DNA of 11,206 nt from Deltaproteobacteria bacterium (GTDB lineage: Bacteria; Desulfobacterota; Deferrimicrobia; Deferrimicrobiales; Deferrimicrobiaceae): contig PQAK01000171.1 of the NCBI GenBank assembly GCA_003105225.1, forward strand, positions 4,056-15,261, read 5' to 3'. The translations under genes and the position numbers were made by a program. Shown here piece after piece: positions 5,973-11,206 of this stretch. Within the stretch, counting starts at the first letter, position 1. Each line of letters begins with the position of its first letter. Under the pieces are notes generated by a model. The model was not told the origin of the DNA, searched no databases, and worked only from the letters and a program-made list of their open reading frames with translations.

Positions 5973-6533
5973 ATGGCTGATTTTCTGAATCGGGAGGAGG
6001 CGCTTCTCCTGGTCGTGGACATCCAGGAGAGGCTGGTGCCGGCGATCCACAAGGACCTCTACCCGCAGGCGTTGCGGAACGCGCAGATCATGATCGAGAC
6101 CGCGGGCACGCTGGGCCTGCCGATCCTCCTCACGGAGCAATACCCGAAGGGGCTGGGCGGAACCGTTCCCGAGATCCTTTCGCCCCTGGAGGGGAAGAAG
6201 TACCAGAAGATCGAGAAAGTGAGCTTCAGCTGCGCCCGGGACGAGGGCTTCCTCCAGGCGGTGGCCGCCCCCCGCCGCAAGCAGGTGGTCATCGTCGGCA
6301 TGGAGACGCACGTCTGCGTGTACCAGACCTCCGTGGATCTCGCCCGGGCCGGCTATTCGGTCTTCGTCCTCGACGACGCGGTTTCCTCGCGCTACCTGCA
6401 CAACTACCAGAGCGGCCTCCAGGCGCTTCGAGACGCCGGGTGCACCGTCTTCAGCACGGAAACGGCGGTCTTCCAGCTCCTGAAGGTCGCGGCCACGCCC
6501 GAATTCAAGAAGGTGGCGTCGCTCATTCGATGA
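5973..6533 (+). CDS. Isochorismatase-like cysteine hydrolase
   Basis: This 186-residue soluble protein has the alpha/beta fold of the isochorismatase-like hydrolases. The catalytic triad is visible: Asp16 (LVVDIQERL), Lys82 (EKVSFSC) and Cys115 (GMETHVCVYQT). The segment ILLTEQYPKGLGGTVPE resembles the ISOC2/YcaC-like branch more than true isochorismatases. Substrates in the superfamily include amides, ureido acids and nicotinamide, so amide or C-N hydrolysis is the safest statement. The length is normal. AGGGGA at 5961-5966 supports the ATG at 5973. The gene is 11 nt after the M24 gene, and its TGA overlaps the next gene's ATG (ATGA at 6530-6533), so the three are almost certainly co-transcribed. 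Pairing with an M24 hydrolase suggests two steps on one nitrogenous compound, which is inference. Confidence 0.88.
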   Translation: MADFLNREEALLLVVDIQERLVPAIHKDLYPQALRNAQIMIETAGTLGLPILLTEQYPKGLGGTVPEILSPLEGKKYQKIEKVSFSCARDEGFLQAVAAPRRKQVVIVGMETHVCVYQTSVDLARAGYSVFVLDDAVSSRYLHNYQSGLQALRDAGCTVFSTETAVFQLLKVAATPEFKKVASLIR

Positions 6534-8050
6534 GGCTGCGTCTCCTTCCCGTCGCCCTCGCCGCGACGCTATGCTTCCTTGCGGCGGCCGGCTCCGCCCG
6601 CGCGGCGCGCCAGGCGGTTGCGGTTTTCCCCCTGCAGAACCTCTCCGACAATGCGATCGCGTCCGACGTCTCCAGGCTCGGCCAGTCGCTGAAAGACAAG
6701 CTCCAGGATCGCCTGGACGTCCTGCCGGTGACCGGCATGGAGAGCCAGGATCCCGACCAGGTCCGGAAGAAGGCGCGCGGCATCGGCGCCACCTATGTCC
6801 TGACCGGCGCGGTCTCCCGCATCGGGCGCACCTTCACGCTGGACCTGACCCTCGCCGCCACGGAAGACCCGGGGAAGGGGAGGACCATCGTCGTCAACGG
6901 CACCGGGGATATCCCCGCCGGCGGGACCGGGGGGCTTCCACCCGTCTTCTCGCGCATGGCGATCGAAGCCGCCGCAAAATTGAAATACCAGTTCTTCGGG
7001 GATGAGTTGGTCGGGGAGGGAAAAGACCGGCGGAAGATCCCCAAGCTCACCGGCACGATCTCCCGCAGCCGGAACGTCGAGGGCGACGTGATATCGGTCG
7101 CCCGGGGCGATACCGACCGCGACGGGAAAACGGAAGTCGTCGCCGCATACGCCGACGGGATCACGATCTACCGCGTGGACGGGGACGACCTCTACGAAAA
7201 AACCCGCCTCCCCGACGCGGGACAGGGCTTCATCCACCTGGACGTTGCGGACATCGACGGAAACGGCACGCCCGAGATCGTTGCGGTCCGTTATATCGCC
7301 GGCAAGGCGCTCTCCGATATCTGGGAGTACAACGGCGCGAAGTACCAGCGGATCTATCGCGATGTTCCCTATTTCGTGCGGACGCTCGACCTGGGGAAAG
7401 GCGGGATCGCCCTCGTCGGCCAGGAATCCGACCCCCGGATGATCTTCAAGGGACCCGTTTATCGGCTTGCGCTCTCCCGGTACGGGCAGGGCGGGAACAA
7501 GGAAAGGGAATCGGCGCTGCCGCTGCCCGAGGGGACGTGGATCTACGCTTTCACCACCCTGAAAAAGGGAAGCGCGATACGATTCGTCACCCTGACGGGC
7601 AGGGAACGGCTCGTCCTGTTCGACGACGCCGGCAGGAAGCTGTGGGAAAGCATCGACGCCGTCTCCGGGACGGAAATATCGCTGGACGCCCCGATCGGCG
7701 TACAGGGGAGGCCGGACATGGTCCGGCGGATCCATCTCCCGAACCGACTCTTCGCCGCGGACCTGCTGGGCGACAGGAACGACGAGCTGATCGTACTGAA
7801 CAACCTCGTGACCGCGGGGGGGTTCTTCGAGAGCCTCCGCGTCTTTTCCAACTCCGAGGCGCTCTGCTTCGCCCAGGACGGTGACTCCCTCCAGCTCGCC
7901 TGGCGCACCCCGCAGGCCGGAGGCTCCGCGCGGGACGCCTTCGTCGACTCCCCGAAGGGCGGTTCGCCGTTCCGGATCGGGGTCGCTTCCATCGACAAGG
8001 GAAAACTCCTCGGCAAGTTCGGGGAGTGGCGGATCCTGTGGCTCAAATAG
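6530..8050 (+). CDS. Exported protein with FlgO/TolB-like N-domain and FG-GAP/VCBS repeats
   Basis: This 506-residue protein probably works in the periplasm or at the outer membrane. Residues 1-25 form a signal peptide (MRLRLL, hydrophobic core, GSARA cleavage). Residues 27-115 (VAVFPLQNLSD, DKLQDRLDVLPV, ARGIGATYVLTGAVSRIGRTF) resemble the FlgO/TolB-N-like fold that often sits at the cell envelope. From about 175 there are FG-GAP/VCBS-type repeats with calcium-loop-like motifs DTDRDGKTE (194-202) and DIDGNGTPE (241-249), and a later variant LLGDRNDELIVL near 411. Such repeats form beta-propeller blades. The ATG at 6530 was chosen over an in-frame start at 6440 because it begins a clean signal peptide and makes the tight ATGA overlap with the upstream stop. 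No enzymatic motif is visible. A role in adhesion, envelope assembly or polysaccharide binding is possible. Confidence 0.75.
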   Translation: MRLRLLPVALAATLCFLAAAGSARAARQAVAVFPLQNLSDNAIASDVSRLGQSLKDKLQDRLDVLPVTGMESQDPDQVRKKARGIGATYVLTGAVSRIGRTFTLDLTLAATEDPGKGRTIVVNGTGDIPAGGTGGLPPVFSRMAIEAAAKLKYQFFGDELVGEGKDRRKIPKLTGTISRSRNVEGDVISVARGDTDRDGKTEVVAAYADGITIYRVDGDDLYEKTRLPDAGQGFIHLDVADIDGNGTPEIVAVRYIAGKALSDIWEYNGAKYQRIYRDVPYFVRTLDLGKGGIALVGQESDPRMIFKGPVYRLALSRYGQGGNKERESALPLPEGTWIYAFTTLKKGSAIRFVTLTGRERLVLFDDAGRKLWESIDAVSGTEISLDAPIGVQGRPDMVRRIHLPNRLFAADLLGDRNDELIVLNNLVTAGGFFESLRVFSNSEALCFAQDGDSLQLAWRTPQAGGSARDAFVDSPKGGSPFRIGVASIDKGKLLGKFGEWRILWLK

Positions 8051-8052
8051 AA

Positions 8053-8082
8053 TTGACTTTGGTGGTATCCTCCTAGTAAGAT
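8053..8082 (+). promoter_or_regulatory. Putative sigma-70 promoter of the tRNA
   Basis: TTGACT at 8053-8058 and TAAGAT at 8077-8082 are separated by 18 nt. This predicts a start near 8089, about 13 nt before the mature tRNA 5' end, as expected for a short leader removed by RNase P. The -35 box matches five of six consensus bases and the -10 four of six. It lies just after the upstream gene's TAG, so the tRNA appears to be transcribed independently. Confidence 0.6.
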
Positions 8083-8101
8083 TCGGAGTTCCCGCAATAG
8101 T

Positions 8102-8178
8102 GGCGGTGTAGCTCAGACGGTTAGAGCATGCGGCTCATATCCGCAGTGTCCGGGGTTCAAGTCCCTGCACCGCCACCA
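8102..8178 (+). tRNA. tRNA-Met (CAT), elongator type
   Basis: This is a complete 77-nt cloverleaf with an encoded CCA. The acceptor stem GGCGGTG (8102-8108) pairs fully with CACCGCC (8168-8174), with discriminator A8175 and CCA at 8176-8178. The anticodon stem TGCGG/CCGCA (8129-8133 and 8141-8145) closes a CTCATAT loop with anticodon CAT at 8136-8138. The T arm has a TTCAAGT loop (8156-8162), closed by four standard pairs and one G-U pair. The first base pair is a normal G-C, unlike the mismatched initiator, so elongator Met is preferred. A CAT anticodon modified to lysidine (tRNA-Ile2) cannot be fully excluded from sequence alone. Confidence 0.95.
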
Positions 8179-8480
8179 TCCTTCGCTCCTCATCACAACA
8201 ATACCGAGATTTCGGAGCTACGGATGGCGAGCCATCTGGAGATTTTTCCGTGGATGGCGAATCCACCGCAGCTTTAGCGAAGGTGGAAAGCCATCGGGAG
8301 CGAAGGATGCCCTCCGAAGCTTCGAGGAGCCGGCATTATTGCACCCGCAGAAGCGTAGGAGGGCAATCGCCATCAAGGAATTGAACCGGCGCGCGGTGCC
8401 GCCTGAATGACATTTATCCTTGCGATTTAATGCGGAAATATTCCCATTTGCCGTAAGGAATATGGTAGACTTTTTCGGCC
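8179..8480 (+). other. 302-nt gene-free, hairpin-rich region after the tRNA
   Basis: No credible gene lies here. The first 190 nt are dense with dyads: CCGA/TCGG (8204-8215), GATGGC/GCCATC (8223-8236), GTGGAT/ATCCAC (8250-8255 with 8261-8266), CCACC/GGTGG (8263-8267 with 8282-8286, enclosing GCTTTAGC) and CTCC/GGAG (8312-8315 with 8326-8329) around the palindrome GAAGCTTC. A 13-bp inverted repeat, CATCCTTCGCTCC (8177-8189) and its complement (8297-8309), encloses the block and begins inside the tRNA CCA end. TGCCCTCC (8308-8315) pairs with GGAGGGCA (8358-8365). The hairpin at 8223-8236 is followed by five T at 8243-8247 and may terminate the tRNA transcript. From 8366 onward little is evident except an ATATTCC/GGAATAT dyad (8438-8444 with 8457-8463) just before the kinase gene. 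Confidence 0.65.
8223..8247 (+). terminator. Possible weak intrinsic terminator of the tRNA
   Basis: The self-complementary GATGGCGAGCCATC (8223-8236) can form ATGG/CCAT with a CGAG tetraloop, extended by outer pairs. A T5 run at 8243-8247 follows after six bases. The stem is short and the T-run somewhat distant, so termination efficiency is doubtful. It is nevertheless the best candidate in the stretch after the tRNA. Confidence 0.35.
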
Positions 8481-9620
8481 ATGAATTGCCTCCGCGTTCT
8501 GCTTGTAGGTGACGACGCCGTCTTCGTCGAGAAGGCCGCGGAAACGCTGTCCCATGAAAAATATTCCGTAACCGCCGTAGACGAATTCGACAAGGCGGCC
8601 GCCCACCTCCGCAGGGTCAAGGGAAAAATTATCGTCCTTTCCGAACTCATCGTCGGAGGAAAGGACGGCATCGCATTCCTTAAAGAGACGCTTCGCCAGT
8701 TCCCGAACCTGCCGTTCACCTTCGTGTCCAAGTCGCCCCCGATGGAATCGGTCATCGAGGCCCTGAAACAGGGGGCTTACGATTTCCTGAGGAAGCCGGT
8801 CGATCCGGACATCCTCTGTCATTCGGTCGCCCGCTCCATCGAGAAGCTGAATTTGAGCCTGGAGACCGAAAAATGCGAGAAGGAAAGCAGGGACCGGCTC
8901 TCCCGCCTCCAGGCCGAATTGAAGGAGGCGCGTCTCCAGAGCGCGTATAAGGGGTACCTGATCTCGATCGCCGGGCACGACTTCAAGTCGATCCTGACCG
9001 TCCTGGACGGGTACTGCCAGATCCTCAAGGAAAAATGCGCCGACTGCCGGAGGCCCGAGCCCATCCGGCTCAATGAGGAAACCGTCCGCATGATCACGCG
9101 CCTTCGGACGATGGCCAACACGCTTCTGGACATCGAGGCCGCGGAGAAGGGGCAGCTCAAGATCGCCGCGAAGGAATTCGAGCTCGCCCCGATCCTGCAG
9201 CAATGCGCCTCGTTTTACCGCCCGTATGCGGAGCAGAAGCGGATCGGCATCGTCGTCGAAGGGAGCCTTCCGCGTCTCAGGCCCAAGGGCGACGTGGAGA
9301 GGGTGCTTCAGATCCTGGACAACCTGGTCTACAACGCCATCAAGTTCACCCCGCCCGGAGGGGAAATCCGGCTCGGTGCCAGGGGGGAAGATGGGAAAAC
9401 CGTCACCGCGTGGATCCACGACACCGGCATCGGAATCCCGAAATCGCAGCTGGAAAAGATCTTTTCCGAGAACCAGATCGTCATCAAGCAGGACGGCAGC
9501 GCCAGGATGGGGCTGGGCTTGAACATTTGCAAAAGATTGCTGGAAATCCAGAACGGAAAGATCTGGCTTGAAAGCGAACCGGGTAAAGGAACCAAAGTCT
9601 TCTTTTCCCTTCCGCTGTAA
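8481..9620 (+). CDS. Hybrid sensor: pseudo-receiver domain plus histidine kinase
   Basis: This 379-residue cytoplasmic two-component protein has no membrane segments. Residues 4-120 form a receiver-like domain with the acidic pair Asp11/Asp12, Ser83 at the Thr/Ser switch position and Lys105 (RKPVD). The phospho-accepting Asp is replaced by Glu55, aligning SELIVGGKDG with the usual DLMLPGMDG theme. A helical, probably coiled-coil linker (about 120-158) leads to the dimerisation/phosphotransfer helix with His166 (AGHDFKSIL). The ATPase domain has the N-box Asn285 (NLVYNAIKFT), G1 DTGIGIP (314-320) and G2 MGLGLNICKR (343-352), so the kinase should be active. Cys179, Cys186 and Cys189 cluster after the His helix. 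An in-frame TAG at 8466 excludes a longer start, and no Shine-Dalgarno is visible before ATG 8481. The NtrC-type regulator downstream is the likely partner. Confidence 0.85.
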   Translation: MNCLRVLLVGDDAVFVEKAAETLSHEKYSVTAVDEFDKAAAHLRRVKGKIIVLSELIVGGKDGIAFLKETLRQFPNLPFTFVSKSPPMESVIEALKQGAYDFLRKPVDPDILCHSVARSIEKLNLSLETEKCEKESRDRLSRLQAELKEARLQSAYKGYLISIAGHDFKSILTVLDGYCQILKEKCADCRRPEPIRLNEETVRMITRLRTMANTLLDIEAAEKGQLKIAAKEFELAPILQQCASFYRPYAEQKRIGIVVEGSLPRLRPKGDVERVLQILDNLVYNAIKFTPPGGEIRLGARGEDGKTVTAWIHDTGIGIPKSQLEKIFSENQIVIKQDGSARMGLGLNICKRLLEIQNGKIWLESEPGKGTKVFFSLPL

Positions 9621-9848
9621 TTAATTACCCAACATCGGTAACATTTTTCCTACAGTTGCCATTTTTCGGCTATTCTTAGGTAGGCTATGGACAAATTGGG
9701 TCCATATTGGAATCAGCGATCGGAAAAATGGTGCCTATTTAACCTGCTGGAAAGTGTAGGCATATCCCTATGAGTGGAGAAATTTTACCAGTTATTGCAC
9801 ATCGGGCATGCTGCTTGCGAAGATCCGGCTCAGCCCGGGAGGGGTGCT
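9621..9848 (+). other. Kinase-regulator intergenic region
   Basis: This 228-nt AT-richer spacer separates the kinase from the response regulator. It holds the sigma-54 element described separately. It also holds a 9-bp inverted repeat, CCATTTTTC (9659-9667) and GAAAAATGG (9723-9731), about 75-145 nt upstream of that promoter, a plausible distance for an activator site. There is no clear terminator after the kinase stop. GGGAGGGG at 9837-9844 is the ribosome site for the ATG at 9849. Confidence 0.5.
9804..9820 (+). promoter_or_regulatory. Predicted sigma-54 (-24/-12) promoter of the NtrC-family regulator
   Basis: GGGCATGCTGCTTGCGA has GG at 9805-9806 and GC at 9817-9818 with exactly 10 nt between them, and it matches the TGGCACG-N4-TTGC consensus at nine or more informative positions, including the full TTGC. 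The start of transcription would be near 9830, about 19 nt before the ATG, leaving room for the GGGAGGGG ribosome site. A sigma-54 promoter before a sigma-54 activator suggests autoregulation. The motif is seen; activity is inferred. Confidence 0.65.
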
Positions 9849-11206
9849 ATGCCATCTACGCTGGTCCTTGTCGTCGATGACGATCCTGTTTTCACGCAGT
9901 TCACCCAGAACCTGCTGACGGAGAACGGCATGAAGGTCGTGACCGCCTTCAACAAGGCGGACGCCATCGACCTCCTCGACAAGCACCACTTCTCCTGCGT
10001 CATCTTCGACATCTTCCTCCCCGACGGCAGCGGGGTGGACCTCATCAAGCCCCTTCGATCCAACGGCTCCGCCACTCCCATCATCATGGTTTCCGGCCAG
10101 GGGGATGTGGATGAAGTCGTCCGCGCCATGAAGGACGGGGCGAACGACTACATCAAGAAGCCGTTCCGCGGCGAGGAGCTGCTCCTGAAGATCCAGATGG
10201 TCATGGAGACCACCCATGCCAAGTGGGAGCTCGAGGAGCTGAAAACCAAGGTCCGGGCGGAGGACGAATACAAGCTGCTCTTCTCCCTGAGCGACCGGAT
10301 GAGCAAGGTCCAGGCGATCCTCGACCAGGTGGCCGGCACCGACATCACCGTGCTGATCACCGGGGAGAGCGGCACCGGCAAGGAACTGGTCGCCAAGGCG
10401 CTCCACAAGGCGTCCGACCGCGCGAACGAGCCGTTCATCAAGGTGAACTGCGCCGCCCTGCCGCGGGAGCTGCTGGAAAGCGAGCTGTTCGGCTTCGAGA
10501 AGGGCGCGTTCACCGGCGCCCACCGGCGCAAGTACGGCCGCTTCGAGATGGCGCAGAACGGCACCATCTTCCTCGACGAGATCAGCGAGATGCACCTGGA
10601 CCTGCAGTCGAAGCTGCTCCACGTCCTCCAGGAGAAGCAGTTCTTCCGGATCGGCGGCGAGCGGGAGGTCAAGGTCAACTGCCGCATCCTCACCGCCACC
10701 AACAAGAACCTGGAGCGGATGGTGGAGGAGAACCGCTTCCGCCGCGACCTGTTCTACCGGATCAACGTGGTGAACATCCTCCTGCCCCCGCTTCGCGAGC
10801 GCAAGGACGACATCCCGCTGCTGGTGGACTACTTCCTCGCGCGGTATTCCGAAATGTACAACCGCGAAAGAGTGAAGATTTCCCCCCGCCTGACCGAAAT
10901 GTTCCTCAACTACTCCTGGCCGGGAAACGTTCGTGAACTCGAGAACAACGTCAAGCGGTTCGTGATTCTCGGGAACGAGAGCCAGCTGATCTCCGAATTC
11001 CTGCGGAAGAAGGAAAACGGATCCTACTCCGGCTACGACAATGAACAAGGGGGCTTCGTCAGGCCGCCGGCTCCCCGCGCGGCATCGAACGCCCAGCGCG
11101 ATCCGAACGGCGAATCCGTCAGAGTGAACGGCGACGATGCCCACCTCCCGGAAAAGGGGACCTTGAAGGAGGTCGCGAAAATCGCCCAGCGCAAGGCGGA
11201 ACGGGA
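9849..11206 (+). CDS. Sigma-54-dependent NtrC-family response regulator, 3' partial
   Basis: The frame is open from ATG 9849 to the window edge, giving 452 residues. Residues 5-120 are a canonical receiver with Asp11/Asp12, phospho-acceptor Asp54 (IFDIFLPDGSG), Ser82 and Lys104. A sigma-54 interaction AAA+ domain follows: Walker A GESGTGKE (172-179), the sigma-54 contact loop GAFTGA (219-224), Walker B GTIFLDEI (238-245), arginine-finger segment RFRRDLFYRI (296-305) and sensor II WPGNVREL (357-364). Residues about 385-435 form a long polar, probably disordered linker. The segment TLKEVAKIAQRKAER begins the Fis-type DNA-binding domain, which is cut off by the window. The ATG is preceded by GGGAGGGG at 9837-9844. 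On phosphorylation, presumably by the upstream kinase, it would activate sigma-54 promoters, perhaps including its own. Targets are unknown. Confidence 0.93.
   Translation, partial: MPSTLVLVVDDDPVFTQFTQNLLTENGMKVVTAFNKADAIDLLDKHHFSCVIFDIFLPDGSGVDLIKPLRSNGSATPIIMVSGQGDVDEVVRAMKDGANDYIKKPFRGEELLLKIQMVMETTHAKWELEELKTKVRAEDEYKLLFSLSDRMSKVQAILDQVAGTDITVLITGESGTGKELVAKALHKASDRANEPFIKVNCAALPRELLESELFGFEKGAFTGAHRRKYGRFEMAQNGTIFLDEISEMHLDLQSKLLHVLQEKQFFRIGGEREVKVNCRILTATNKNLERMVEENRFRRDLFYRINVVNILLPPLRERKDDIPLLVDYFLARYSEMYNRERVKISPRLTEMFLNYSWPGNVRELENNVKRFVILGNESQLISEFLRKKENGSYSGYDNEQGGFVRPPAPRAASNAQRDPNGESVRVNGDDAHLPEKGTLKEVAKIAQRKAER

Noticed and set aside
6440..6529. Upstream in-frame start for the FG-GAP protein, 30 codons earlier
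   Set aside because: It would overlap the isochorismatase gene by 90 nt and hide the signal peptide. The ATG at 6530 gives a typical ATGA coupling and a clean leader.
4753..6533. Creatine or creatinine degradation pair (creatinase plus N-carbamoylsarcosine amidase)
   Set aside because: The folds fit, but the M24 protein keeps all five metal ligands whereas creatinase is metal-free, so this specific assignment is not supported.
8158..8400. Integration (att) site in the 3' end of tRNA-Met
   Set aside because: No convincing direct repeat of the tRNA 3' end occurs downstream and there is no integrase gene. TGCACC near 8350 is too short.
9730..9752. Second sigma-54 site at TGGTGCC...CTGC
   Set aside because: The GG-to-GC spacing is about 14 nt instead of 10, which is incompatible with sigma-54 binding.
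9792..11144. 450-residue antisense open frame opposite the response regulator
   Set aside because: The + strand encodes a full receiver plus AAA+ domain with all motifs. The antisense translation is repetitive and unlike any family I know.

Overview
The window is high-GC, coding-dense bacterial DNA with every recognised gene on the + strand. The gene set suggests an anaerobic or facultative member of the old Deltaproteobacteria (Desulfobacterota/Desulfuromonadota, Geobacter-like). It holds a Liv-type branched-chain ABC transporter next to a PaaK-like acyl-CoA ligase, a DUF169 protein, an NtrC-class response regulator with a predicted sigma-54 promoter, and an elongator tRNA-Met of the form I associate with that group. 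The taxonomic call is inference.

Region 1 (1-6533) looks like an uptake and catabolism cassette: the end of a LivM permease, a LivK periplasmic binding protein, a LivF ATPase, a PaaK/AMP-binding ligase, a DUF169 (COG2043) protein, an M24 metallopeptidase-fold hydrolase and an isochorismatase-fold cysteine hydrolase. A reasonable reading is import of an amino acid or small organic acid, activation as a CoA or adenylate derivative, and C-N/amide hydrolysis. The substrate cannot be read from the sequence. The isochorismatase stop overlaps the start of an exported FlgO/TolB-like plus FG-GAP repeat protein (6530-8050).

Region 2 is the set of gaps livF/paaK, paaK/DUF169 and DUF169/M24. Each holds copies of one AT-rich repeat with core GGGACGTTCTTAAA: one solo copy, a nested four-arm palindrome, and a pair of perfectly inverted 22-nt copies about 80 nt apart. 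The left arm of each element overlaps the upstream stop codon. The right arms end just before the DUF169 ribosome site and inside the M24 start codon. This REP/REPIN-like family is the most distinctive non-coding feature here.

Region 3 (8051-8480) is a tRNA-Met(CAT) with its own plausible promoter, followed by about 300 nt without a gene that is packed with short inverted repeats.

Region 4 (8481-11206) is a two-component pair. The kinase carries an N-terminal receiver-like domain in which Glu replaces the phospho-accepting Asp. The partner is a sigma-54-dependent NtrC-family regulator preceded by a good -24/-12 element and cut by the window end inside its Fis-type helix-turn-helix.
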